From Anoplopoma fimbria (Eukaryota; Chordata; Actinopteri; Perciformes; Anoplopomatidae), in contig NC_072449.1 in the NCBI RefSeq assembly GCF_027596085.1, positions 25,984,022-26,048,021 on the forward strand: DNA of 64,000 nt, in the 5' to 3' direction. Numbering within the stretch: the stretch's first letter is position 1; each line of letters starts with the position of its first letter. The notes beneath the pieces were generated by a model. It had not been told where the DNA came from. It did not search any database and saw only the letters and a list, made by a program, of their open reading frames with translations. This document shows positions 13,101 to 23,954 of the stretch, piece by piece. A program made the position numbers and the translations under genes.

Positions 13101-13498
13101 GGATAGTTCTGGTGGTAAAAGTTGCTTTAATGAATAATGAGGGATTTTACTCTTTTCACTTAATACTTTGTACAAAAAATTCTACAAAAAGGCACTAATG
13201 ATGCTACATGTAAAATACCTTAAACGAACCCCCTTATATGTGGCACACAAGTGTCTGATCGACGCCTCTGCTGTTGCATTTCAGTAACGGAGGACTCGAC
13301 CCGTGGTCATCCGGTGGAGTGACCTCCAACATAACAGATTCTCTGGTTTCGGTTGTGATCCCTGACGGAGCCCATCACTTGGACCTCCGCTACAGCAATG
13401 AGCATGACCCACCTTCAGTCCGCGCAGCCCGGGCGTTAGAGGTGATGTACTTTCGAGAGTGGATCAAGCAGGCTAAAGAGACACCCCAAACCCCTTAG
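4115..13498 (+). CDS. prcp: Lysosomal Pro-X carboxypeptidase (prolylcarboxypeptidase), nine coding exons
   Basis: Serine carboxypeptidase of family S28. Family members remove a C-terminal residue that follows proline, for example from angiotensin II/III, des-Arg9-bradykinin and alpha-MSH; they act in lysosomes and at the cell surface. Exons: 4115-4279, 7342-7482, 7567-7668, 7909-8090, 8368-8525, 10160-10332, 12170-12337, 12445-12632, 13285-13498. They join in frame to 496 aa, the same length as human PRCP. Residues 1-26 form a signal peptide with a hydrophobic core. The nucleophile is Ser178 in GGSYGGM, with Asp431 (NGGLDPW) and His456 (GAHHLDL) completing the triad. Sequons include NNT at 100-102, NVS, NYT, NTS and NIT. 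The start is the only ATG that provides the signal peptide in frame. Exons 6 and 7 use AAG acceptors (10157-10159, 12167-12169), fixed by reading frame and protein similarity. No disabling change is seen. Confidence 0.95.
4280..7341 (+). other. PRCP intron 1
   Basis: A 3.06-kb intron between exon 1 (ending FYFDQK) and exon 2 (starting IDHFGF), with a GTGAGT donor and a CACAG acceptor. I see no nested gene. The longer open frames inside, for example around 5558-5959, lack recognisable similarity and good codon character. As the first intron it is the likeliest PRCP intron to hold regulatory sequence, but nothing specific was recognised. Confidence 0.75.
9031..9404. mobile_element. Foldback MITE in PRCP intron 5, 374 bp
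   Basis: The left end (ACCACTTTTTAGCAAAGCGC) and the reverse complement of the right end (ACCACTTTCTAATAAGGCAC) are imperfect inverted repeats. The similarity runs on for roughly 45 bases into CCCTTT/AATTAAT-type sequence on both sides. There is no internal coding capacity. This is the form of a non-autonomous DNA transposon. The flanks read TTAA on the left and TAAT on the right, so the target duplication is unclear. Superfamily is not determined. Confidence 0.65.
9631..9737. repeat. Small nested inverted repeat in PRCP intron 5
   Basis: The outer arms are perfect 11-mers (AGTACCATCAC at 9631-9641 and its complement at 9727-9737). Within them is a second perfect 11-bp stem (ATTACAGTACT at 9642-9652 with 9661-9671) closing an 8-base loop. 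It lies about 230 bases past the MITE. It may be a small decayed foldback element. Confidence 0.6.
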
Positions 13499-13710
13499 TC
13501 CCTAAAAAGCAGTACAATGTCACCCGACCCAGTTCGCCTAGCTTTAATTTACGTGAGAGTATTTCACAAGGTGCTCCTTGCATCAGTCTGCCAAAGTTTG
13601 TGCCCTTTTTTTATTAATGTGTGGACAATTCTTTTTTTTACAATTGAATGATGACGTTTTTATTTAAAAATTGCAACACAACTGATCTTAATAACAAAGT
13701 CATTAATCAC

Positions 13711-13756
13711 GTGTTTTTTAATCATAAGTGTTTTTTAATCATAAGTGTTTTTTAGA
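13711..13756. repeat. 17-bp tandem repeat in PRCP 3' UTR
   Basis: The unit GTGTTTTTTAATCATAA occurs twice in full and then in part (12 bases), giving about 2.7 copies. It lies within the probable 3' UTR. Confidence 0.9.
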
Positions 13757-14215
13757 CTTAAATTTTCTTTGGCCTAATGAGACAGAATCCATTTATTTAT
13801 GCCAAACTATACTTTTCCAAGGGCTTAGATAGGCACTCCATTATGAGAAATACAAGAGATCGACTTGTCACTTTCTTTGTCAATATATGTAATCACATTA
13901 TTGTCATCGAAAGACTGAATCATCTTCATTTGTGTAAGTAATGTTAGCCAAAAACCCATTAAGGCCTCTCTGCCTAGAAGCTTGTATTTTGTTGTTGTCA
14001 GTCAATGGTACAATCAGGGATATGTTTAGTTATTACCATCTTCAATTTCAATTTTGTCTATAGCTTCCTCATTACAATTTGACACCCCATAGTCTTGTCG
14101 ATTAGCCATTGTTGTCACTCAGGTGTATTTCTTCTTTCAAAGTAAACCTTTAATCTGATTTTTTTTACTCTCTAAGAAGTCTCAGGAGAAAAGTTTGGCA
14201 CCAAATGTAAAAAGA

Positions 14216-14221
14216 AATAAA
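14216..14221 (+). terminator. Polyadenylation signal, PRCP
   Basis: First AATAAA downstream of the PRCP stop codon, about 720 bases into the 3' UTR, followed by a run of T and a GT-rich motif. Assigned by position and sequence only. Confidence 0.55.
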
Positions 14222-14583
14222 AAAAATGTAAGTTTTTTTTATATGTTCTGCACAGGGTGTAATATTAAACTTGACGTGTTGTTGTTCACAGTGCCTTCGT
14301 TGTTCTTTGAGTTTTCTATTTATGTCTTATACCACCTTTATTTAATATGCTGTCATTCCCAAGAAACAAGTCTCACGGTGAAACCGATTAAAAAGCTACT
14401 GATGATTTTGTCATATAATCTTTCTAATTGTCTTTTGATCATATAAGGATGTACTGTTGCTCTGTCAAGCCCACTCTTTGTCATGTCTTAGAGAGAATGG
14501 GGCTTTCAAGTTACTTCCACCTAGCAGGAACAATTGCATGGGCCTGAGATTTAATAAAAACCCAATCGGAGGAGGCCAATAAA

Positions 14584-17500
14584 GTCAGTGGTGGGAGATT
14601 ATTGCAGCTCCGCCTGCTGACCTCTCCCCTGTGGACCAACCTGTGGGATTCCCCCTGACACGCATTCATTCACAGGCTGCCATTAAAGCTCTAAATTGCG
14701 GCACCAAGGCAGCTCATAGACCAGAGTTTGTTCCCCCCTGCTAGTAATATTATTAATACAACTCCTGGGGTGCCAGAGAGGTTGAGGAGGGTTGATGGAA
14801 GGTTAAGAGTGAACCGGGAATCGACAGGGACCAAGAAGCCTTTTGTAGTTCACCATGAGGCCGTTTCTTTTTTTTCTATTTTTTTTCAGACTCAAAGTCT
14901 CAAATGTCATGAAAATACTAAGACTAAAACAAATGACTGCCAATGAAATCATGTCTTGTGGATTTTTTATTTCCTTTGAGCTATTCTGGCCCAATTATTT
15001 TTCTCCCCCTCCTCCTTTTAAAGCAGAAGTTCCTGACATGCCATGACTTTGTGAGGCAGATGGGGGAACATGTCCTGCACTGGTATGTGGGTTGATTTTC
15101 TACAGGGAGACACAAAGCCTGAACATTTTGTCACAGGCTTGACTGGACTTCAGACACCCCAGTAGAAAGACATATAGCTAAACATGGGGGAGGACAGGGT
15201 CTCTGCCACTAAATGCCGTCCTTAAAACTTTTTCTCAGGACTTTGAGAGGTCATTAATTTAGCCAGCCCTTTCTTATTCTCTGACACTGGCCATCAATCA
15301 AAGGTGTTATTAGTATTCTCCCAACCCCAAACCCCGAGTATGTCCCTGCTCAGACAGGGACCACACACTAGTAGGAAGAGATTAAGCCTGTGGGTGTCAC
15401 ATCACGTTGGACCGAGAACCCCGCTCCAGAAGGAGTAGGGTGCTGCTGAATAAGTAAATTCTCAGGCACAGAGGGCGTGGTAGCAGTGTTTAAGAAAATC
15501 TCAACAATATGGATCTGTGTACTTAACAATTTGGTTGTGGAGAAACGTCACAGCAGTTGATTTTCTCCAAATTAAAATCGCCCAAAGCTTCAAACATAAT
15601 GAGCTTTTGAAAATTCAATCTATAGCTTGACCTCTGTGATGAACACTTAAACAAACGCACGCTGGTTATAGTACATTTTAAAAAATAGTTTTACAATTAA
15701 CCTCACACTTGAGAGTAGAAACAAGTCAAAAGCTCTCGGTTCATATCTTTTTTTTCTCCGAGCTGCTCTGCCTCAGCCCAACCCCTCTTGCCCTCGCAGC
15801 CTTTATGCAACAATAGAAACTTGTTTCCGGGATCTGTGCGTCAGGCTCTGTGATGTGAATGACCCACCAGCACAAAAGCCAAAGCCCCTTGACTGGGGGA
15901 GAAAAAAAGAGAGGGATATAGCTGCCACAACTGTGATGATGTCACTTTGCCAAAACGTTGCTGCTAGCAAAGACAGGGAGGCAGAATCACTTTGTCCAGG
16001 CGTTAAAAGCTCAGCACTCCTACACTGAATTCATGAGATGTTGTGGTATGGCATTACTGCGATGAACTTAACGTTTTGAATTTACAAATAAATGCTAGAT
16101 GGTATGAACTGGATATGCAAATTCTATTTTTTTTCTAGGTAATATCAGCTCTTTCATGGCCAGCTGTATAAACAGAAAGATATACTTTATTTTGTTACCA
16201 TTTGTTGCTCATAGATTTGAGTTTTTCTACTTTCCTTTTCAGCTACAGACTTGTGTTGGGCTACGGATAATTAGATCAGTGCTATCACTTTCACTGTCCC
16301 CTTTTCTCCCCAGGAATTAACATAAGAAAGATTTTTTTTTTAACGGCCTCACTCCCTCGCTGCTTCAGACTTTTCTTTTCATCCCTCCAACTCTTAAATG
16401 AGTCACTGCCTCACCTCAACATGCACTTTTGTAAGAGGAGGGATCGTCTTTCAATAATTCAGCTGCAGGGTTTTTGAATTGAAAAGAGAATAATACATGA
16501 AGGCTTTAATGTGATCAGATTGAGACTTTTGCATTTTCTGGTGAACAAATAGAAAATATGTGCAAAGTGTGGCTGCAAGTTACACATTTTTATTGTATAG
16601 TTAAACTATGCCTGATAGTCCATACACTTAGAATTCAGTGGAAATTCCACTTAAATTGGGATGATTGCTGGCAACATTACAATCTGGCTCTTGGACACAT
16701 CCTCCGTTGTATTCACGGCTGGCCAAGAAACTTCCTGTAAATGCGTTATTGTTTACAACAGAAGTTTCATACCCAGGATTTCTTAAGGTCAACATTTCTT
16801 CTGGCACACTGAGCCTGAACTGCACTTTATTCCCCTTTAATTTAACAGCTCCGGCAGCTTTTCTAGTTAAATCGACTGTTCATTATTGAGACCCATTTTA
16901 CGAAGGGGCTGTGAGGTGCAATTTAATGAATCTCTGGCACAAAGCTCCCTTTCAGTGCCGGGCGAAGAATAGAGGCTATTTAGACCCTGTAGGGCTTTAT
17001 GTCAAAGGCAGCCCATAATAGTTGTCAGGCCAGGGCAGAAATTCCCACTGGCCTGGGAATGCACTAGAAATCAACTTTTGCCATGAGCAGATTAAGACAC
17101 AAGCGAGCAGTTGGGAAGATTCTCCCAAATAGTGGCATCTGTTTGTGCACAGAGATTTTCCCACAGAAAAGAAGCCTTTTCTCACTACTGTATAGCCTCG
17201 ATCTGATAGTTTGATAGTTTGTTTCAGTGCCTAAAATGAACAGTAATTAGATTACAAATTAACTTTCACTTAATCCAGACAGGAAACAGAGAAGTAGGCG
17301 TGATAATTGAATAGTGTTTATAATGTTTTAAAAAGCAAGCAGGAATCTTAGGAATAATGGCACTCATTAGTTTAGTAATTTTATGGGATATTTAACTTCA
17401 ACCCCCCAAAAATTGGTTTCAATGTGGTTTGTTTATTAATGATGCATAAAATAGGATATTTACTTCTAAGCTTTAAAGAGAGATTTTTTCAATTATACAG

Positions 17501-17947
17501 TTCTATCCAGCATAACTACCATTCTTTTCTCCTCACTGTTACAGTAATATCCTCCAGTTTCATGCTAGCCTTTTTGGTTGAATGCACACACAAACAGTTA
17601 AACTGAAGGGGGAGAGTCCTGACGGAGGCTATTGTCTTCAACTCGGCAGGGAATTTCAGACAAATCCCTCTTAGATGCAGGTGGTCAGGCACAAGCAAAG
17701 AGTTAAGTCCTCCGCTCTCTTTGCCCCTCCTCTTTGATGTTCTGACATCATTAGTCCAGCCCCCCGAAAGATCTCCTTGCTTCCCTCTGAGCCCGTCACT
17801 TCTACTCTGGAATGTTTACAGGAACTTCATGAGCAGCATCAGGACCGAGGGTTTGTCAGGGGTAAAAAAAAGACATGCTCTGAAGAAACTTTTGGTTTTG
17901 GGAACACAGCAGATGCCACAGGTGTAGCCGCTGGGCTCAGCAGAGTA
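14584..17947 (+). other. PRCP-FAM181B intergenic region and FAM181B 5' flank
   Basis: About 3.4 kb with no recognisable exon or repeat. The part nearest FAM181B (17600 on) becomes richer in GC and should contain its promoter and 5' UTR, but I could not define a TATA box or initiator. The frame of FAM181B stays open upstream back to a TGA at 17735-17737 without any ATG. Confidence 0.45.
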
Positions 17948-18898
17948 ATGGCTGTTCAGACTGCAATCATGAACCCTCAGTTCATGAATTTCTGCTTCCC
18001 CGGCTCTGTGATGGAGTACGACGTGGAGAAGAGTCTGGATGGGAGTCTCCTCTGTGAGGCGGAAAATGACGAGGACTACAGAGAGACCACCAGGGACTTG
18101 CTGAGCTTCATAGACTCAGCCTCCAGCAACATCAAGCTGGCTCTGGACAAGCCGGTGAAATCCAAGAGGAAAGTCAACCACCGGAAGTATCTGCAGAAGC
18201 AGATCAAAAGGTGCACAGGCATCATAACGCCAGGAAACGTAGCAGAGGCCCCGGTCAAAAGACACGGTTCCCCCGTGGCTCAGCCCTTGCAGAGCAAAAC
18301 TCCGCCTAAACGCGATATGGTCCAGGCCAGCTTACAGAGCAAGAGCTTGGCAGCCCTCTTCAGCCCTGTGAAGGATATAAGGGGTGAAAAAGCCAAGAAA
18401 CCACCCCTGAGGCATCGCAATCTGCCCCCCTCTTTTTTCACCGAGCCTGCCAACTGCTCCAAAGTCAGCTCCACATCTGGGATGACGCTGAAGGACTTGG
18501 AGCGAGGCAATCCTGAGGCCGCAGAGTTCTTCGAGCTATTGGGGCCTGATTACAGCAACATGGTCAGTGAACAGGACCTTTATCAAACTGTCCGGGTACA
18601 GCCAGAGATGGGAGGGCCGGATCCCACTTCCTACGATGCTCAGCATTTAGTTGGTGGTCTCCTCTACTCGGAGCCCTGGACTAGCTGCTCAGGACCCTCT
18701 AAAAAAGTAGGGGAAAGCCTGCGTACAGGCCTGACGCAGCCTCCTGTCTACTGTCCCTCTGAGGCCGCTTCTGGGTCCATAGAGGACAACGCACTGTGCA
18801 CTTTGGCCTTCCCAAACTTCTTCACAGACTGCTCCATACCTCAGGCCACTTATGATTTAAGTGGTGGTTATAACAGAGCTAATTATTCATCTCTATGA
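17948..18898 (+). CDS. fam181b: FAM181B, single-exon nuclear TEAD-interacting protein
   Basis: Intronless 316-aa protein of the FAM181 family. The start is the first ATG in the frame (MAVQTAI, as in mammalian FAM181B), with G at -3 and G at +4. The open frame extends 70 codons further upstream but contains no ATG. The family's basic block runs from residue 45 (RETTRDLLSFIDSASSN) to about 89 (YLQKQIKRC). A second conserved block at residues 152-167 contains LPPSFFTEP, matching the YAP-like omega-loop by which FAM181A/B bind TEAD factors. Further conserved blocks are EFFELLGPDY and a C-terminal YDLSGGYNRANYSSL. The protein is shorter than human FAM181B (over 400 aa by my recollection), mainly lacking alanine/glycine-rich linkers and the last ~19 residues. 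The role of the family is poorly defined; neural expression is reported in mammals. It lies 4.4 kb downstream of PRCP on the same strand. Confidence 0.93.
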   Translation: MAVQTAIMNPQFMNFCFPGSVMEYDVEKSLDGSLLCEAENDEDYRETTRDLLSFIDSASSNIKLALDKPVKSKRKVNHRKYLQKQIKRCTGIITPGNVAEAPVKRHGSPVAQPLQSKTPPKRDMVQASLQSKSLAALFSPVKDIRGEKAKKPPLRHRNLPPSFFTEPANCSKVSSTSGMTLKDLERGNPEAAEFFELLGPDYSNMVSEQDLYQTVRVQPEMGGPDPTSYDAQHLVGGLLYSEPWTSCSGPSKKVGESLRTGLTQPPVYCPSEAASGSIEDNALCTLAFPNFFTDCSIPQATYDLSGGYNRANYSSL

Positions 18899-19730
18899 GA
18901 AAGTGACAATTCTGTTTTTAGAAGTGCTGGAAAAAAGCAGATTAAACTGCTGTGAAAAGTTTAACACTAGCCTAATAGAGTTTTATATTAGTGTGTCATA
19001 TTTGTTTATCTGCTACTGAAGTAATATTGCAACTGGATTTTAACATTTTGTGCCATTCCCCTCTCAAGATCATCAACGACACTGCTTATCTCTTATAAGG
19101 AACTAAAAATTGCTGACTGTCATTAAAAATGTCCAAAGTTTTTCAAGTAACTGGATACAATGTACTTTACAACATCCCAGTTTCATTTACTGCACTGTTC
19201 TGTTAAATGTTTAAAAGTTTCTTGCATGGATGTTGATTTTATTATCTCAGGCAATTTATAATGACATTCGGAATGAAAATACAACCAATACGGGGTAAGC
19301 CTCAGCTTTGTCAGTCAAGTGTATGAGTCAGTTCATTAGGATGTACCTTATCAATCTAGGAATCTGTTAAAGACATTTCTTTCTAACATGTTCATGTTTT
19401 TCAGAAAGACAACATAAAAGCTACAGTAATAGTTGTCTGTTTAGTCCACTAAAAGCCACCTGTCGCTAGGAAACGGTATTATCAGACTCACATTCGACAA
19501 AACATGCTGAAACAATCGTCCCTGTTGGTAACTGTTCTGTGGAGAGGGGAAAACTCATTTTGTTTAAATGACTTTTACAACAATGTGTGATGCCATGTTT
19601 GTTTTCCAACATTTTACAGCTCAGAAATGAGCTGGCAGAGTGACCACTTGTATCCATTTTGTTGGAAAAGCCTTAAATGTATCTAGCTACTGCAAGAGGA
19701 CAAAATAAAGCTGGTCTTTATTACCGTGAC
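18899..19730 (+). other. FAM181B 3' UTR
   Basis: AT-rich, non-coding sequence from the stop codon to just past the AATAAA at 19704-19709. The end is inferred from that signal and the GT-rich element after it. Confidence 0.65.
19704..19709 (+). terminator. Polyadenylation signal, FAM181B
   Basis: Canonical AATAAA about 800 bases after the stop codon. A GTGTCTGTGTTTGTG stretch beginning about 25 bases downstream fits the GU-rich downstream element. This is the best-formed polyadenylation site in the window. Confidence 0.75.
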
Positions 19731-22700
19731 AACAGTGTCTGTGTTTGTGTTCATTGCTGATCATGGATGTTGTGATTATCAGAATACAAAAGGCTACAAG
19801 GCAAAACACTGCATGGAATAAGGTGTGTGTCTCTAAAATACATTTATACAGTTTTGAACAGAGTTGAAGAGTGTTAAGTGATGAAAAAAATGTTGCATTA
19901 TGTAAATAGATAAATATAGATAGAAACTTTGGGGGTCAGATCAACAAACTTTGTTGACTGTTTTGATCTCATCTTGGAGCCTTTTTACTAGATCTTCCTT
20001 GCCCTGATTTTGTTCTTTCTTGTTACATTATATTTGTTAATTTTAGCTGGTTTGTTGTATTTATTTATTGAGGCAGTCTGTAACCCTGTGTGTTCTTTAT
20101 AGATTAACTTTTATTCACTAACTATTTGATTACAATGTGATACATCTGTCTTGTGATAAGACTGATAGAGTTGAGTCAACACACAAAACAATATAGAAAA
20201 AACTAAATAGTTTAAATAGTATTTACTTCAGCGCTGACATCTCACAAAGGTGTTTCTAATTGTCACAGAGTTTATTTAAAGCAATATAACAATATAAAAT
20301 TAACTCTAATATGTATACTTGTATATGTTGCTTGTAAATGCAATGCTGATTGCACACTGTACCAACATTATTTTTTGGCTTGTCCAATAAATCATATTTC
20401 CAGTCCCTTTTGTTGAGACAGAAATAAAGAATTCTGAGCTGCATGATTAATTTTACATTTCTGCAGGGACTGAGCTGGCTGGCAAAACCCCTGTGCAACA
20501 TAAACACCTCAAAGTGTTGTGAGATTAGAATAATGAAAGTTCATGTAAATGTTAAACCCCTTCACATCATTGCCCTTAATTAACTCCTCTACATTTACAC
20601 AAACATGTCCTTATCCCCGCTAATGAGTAAAGATGGAGGATTTGTAACATTTGTTTCAATTAAATTCACACACCAATGCACTGGTCCATTTGGCAGCTAA
20701 ATGTTTGAATGTGGGGATTGTTGAGGATCCGTTTATTTCCTGTATTTTTACATGAAGTTGACTGGGGGTTTAAACTCCCACAGTATAACCTCCTCACAGG
20801 AAATCTCTCCCAGGACATTAAAATTCCATTAACCCACAAAAACATATTATCACCCTCTGCTGTCTGTTTGAGGTTACTAACTAAACTAAAGTACGTCTAA
20901 ATCTGCATGTTATGGGTCTGAAAACCTGAGTCCATTTTGTGGAAAAGCAAGGACAACATCCTGGTTGTTATTAGAAATATAAGGGAGACATTTAAACACA
21001 AATGTTATTGTACTTTTTTTTCTGATAGCACAAACAGACTTTTTATCTTGATGTCCAGCAACTACAGAGGAGGGATGTCAAATCAAGGTCAAGTCCTCAA
21101 ACTCACTGTTTATAATTCTTTTTCTAAAATGTTCAGTAATATTTTCAGCTCTTCAGATGACTAAACATGCACTACCTGGCCCAGAGCCGTATTCCTTGGC
21201 ATTACAGTGTACACACATTCACACTGACCAGCGGTCTTACAGTTGTATACTTGGCAGCTCAGATGAAGTTTACCGGGGGTTGGTTAAGTGCCTTGGCTTG
21301 TTGTTGAAAAGGGAATTGCAATTTTCAGTTTTTCTTCTCAGGATTTATTGACCGGTAGCTCAATCCCTTCCTCAAATTTCAATCAAAAAACAATATAAAA
21401 TGGCAAAGCTCCACATATCTGTCCATCAGTGCTGCATCCTAAGGTCTGCAAGCAGCTGCTCAACAAAAGCACTAGGTGGCAATAATGCTCCATTAAAAAA
21501 CAACGTCCACCCCTCCCAGTCAGACGGAAAAGCTTGTATCTGATGTACGAGATTATGTATGAAATTGTAGCCTTGTGTGGTAAAAACTGAGTGCCTTCTC
21601 AGATGTCTCTCCATAAAATGAACCTGTCCTGAATTTAGTACGTTGGACAGGCATGCATGCTTGTAAACTACGATTTTTTATCTTTTTTTTTAGAGTTGGT
21701 TTAAATGGATTTCCACTCACTAGTGTTAAGATGCTTACTCCTGTAAGCGTATTATATGATGGTGTACATCTTCATTGTATTATATATGCTCTACTTTGAA
21801 ACACTCGTCTGCCAGTTTTTTTCCTCACCTCCTGCCAGCTGGCTTTGTTTGCAGATTGGTCAACACTACCCTGTCATATGCAGGACACAATAATATCTGG
21901 CAATTTGCAATGCAGCAAACTATTCACACACAAGGCATATGGATTTTCTGTCCCTGAATTGACACTGGCTGATACATTCAGATTAGACCCTACTGATGGA
22001 GCCACAACTGTATCCTGCTTTGATTTATGGCACACTGGAGATGCTATGTTTGTCAAAGCGATTAACAAGATCTGTGTTGGCGCAGACCTGAATAACAAGA
22101 CACAGATATCTAGGTAAACTAGATAGTATTCCGAAGATTTTCCCTGGCATGGTATGTGATGTCCTATGATGCAAAATAAATAAATGTGTACACACATGTG
22201 ATTTAATGGTTTGTATGTGCACACACATTTAACAAATGAAAACACAGGAGCGGGGTTAAAAATACAACCAATACTGACTTGAACTTTCATTTCAGAGTTG
22301 TTTGCTTCATAGTGCTACACTGGAAATTGAGTATCCGTCCGCATTTGCCCTCTCACTGACCTTTCTCAGCTTGTCCTCCTCATGTCTTGTCAACGCTACC
22401 GGGGTGGAAGTACGGCGCCAGATGATATCCGCAAGCCTTCGTAGCCTCTCTCAATGACATGCTACTTTTGTACCAAAGCTCAAGTCAAAGAATAAGTTTT
22501 CATGTTTCTTCCATGGAGGGAACATTAATACCATGATAGAAAGAAATTATTCACATGTTGGCTATCGAAGCATGGCGTTGCCATTATCTTTAATTAATGC
22601 TTTGCAGGGAAAACCTCACATGCTGTGAGTATCATGGTATCTGCTGAGTATACGTTATCTGCTTTTAAAGATTACATTAATTGTTTTCATATTATAATAT

Positions 22701-23577
22701 ATCTGTCCTAGCCAAATCTAAGCCATCATAACCCCTGTGCTTTAATATCCAAAAAGTGAATTTTCTATTATAAGCCAGCGCAGCAATTGATGTCTTCCTT
22801 TGGTTCTTCCTACGTCCGCCAAAAGATTTTCTATCAAAGTCTTCAAGATAGGTGGCTCCATATTAAACTTTAAAACCTCAACTCAAGAAACGTTATTTCA
22901 TCACAGAGGGTGTTGGTGGCTGCTTCCCACATTTCAAGGACCTCCTCCTACAAGGTTGCAAATAAAGGCAGTGCAGAGAGATACGACTTCACCCTGTATT
23001 GCGAGGCCTCAACCAGTGATAGCAGTTAGCATCTTTGGACATTCATTTTGAATTAGTAATGTATCCCTCCTGATCCTTTTCTTGTCGATGGTAGTGAGAT
23101 TACCCCAAAAATACATTTGCTCACAGCACAATATATTCCTTCCCCCATGTATTTCATGTCTCACTGCTTTCCATTTAAGTCTGCATTCATTTTCAGCAGC
23201 TATGATGCACTGCTTCCCTCCTCAGGGTGTTGTGGGTATGCTTGCTTACATCTGTGTGTTTTTGTCAGTGTGATAACAATTGAAAACTGCGCAGAAGACA
23301 AAAGTCTTGGGTAGATTAAAGACAATACTGCTGGAGCTCTTTCATCTCCAGCAGATGCCACCCATATTGAAAGACACAACTCTCTCAAGCAAATCATATG
23401 AATAAATATAAATTCTTAAAGCCATTTCCCACTCAGATGACAGCCTTTAATAGGTGGAGTCGCTCCTGTTACTACTTTAAGAAAAAACAACCTTTTATTT
23501 TAGCGTGATTAAATGGACAAGCTATCAAAGAGGTCTAAGGAAGTAAAATGTCACTATAGTAAATAGAATCTGATGTT
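19731..23577. other. Start of gene desert
   Basis: About 3.8 kb of AT-rich sequence with no recognised exon, RNA gene or clear mobile element. Open frames here are short and resemble nothing known to me. Confidence 0.6.
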
Positions 23578-23954
23578 TTAAAGGTGCAATATACAGGATT
23601 CAGTGCTTTGATATAGAAGCAAACACCTAATAGCTATGTTAAGATATAGTGAAGTGATGTCTACCTGAGCAGTGAATGAAGTCGCACTACTTCTGTGTGT
23701 GTTGTTATCCAAGCTCATTCTCACTGAGCTCATACGCCAGTTACAGCTGAAAACACCATCCCGACCGACGTTGTTGCCATGGAGGCATAGCACCCAGCCT
23801 CCGCTTCCCCCTCATGCAGACACGGTTAGATCTGTCCGCACTTTTGCTATAACTTTCCCTGTTAGCCCTGTTAGCACTGTTAGCTGCAAGCCGTCAGCTC
23901 AGCTGTTATCAAAGCTGTTAGAAATGTTCCCAGTTTAGTAATAAGCACCTTTAA
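23578..23954. mobile_element. TTAA-ended MITE, 377 bp
   Basis: Perfect 10-bp terminal inverted repeats: TTAAAGGTGC at 23578-23587 and GCACCTTTAA at 23945-23954. The ends include TTAA, the target site of piggyBac-type transposons. The interior is non-coding and contains a GTTAGC motif repeated several times near 23860-23885. The overall form resembles abundant short non-autonomous elements in percomorph fish. The superfamily is inferred from the TTAA ends only. Confidence 0.7.

Larger units (their letters stand above)
13499..14240 (+). other. PRCP 3' UTR
   Basis: AT-rich sequence after the PRCP stop codon. The first canonical AATAAA is at 14216-14221, followed by a U-rich tract and a GGGTGT motif that would suit cleavage near 14240. 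Later AATAAA copies at 14553-14558 and 14578-14583 could serve as alternative ends. The exact end is inferred. Confidence 0.6.
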
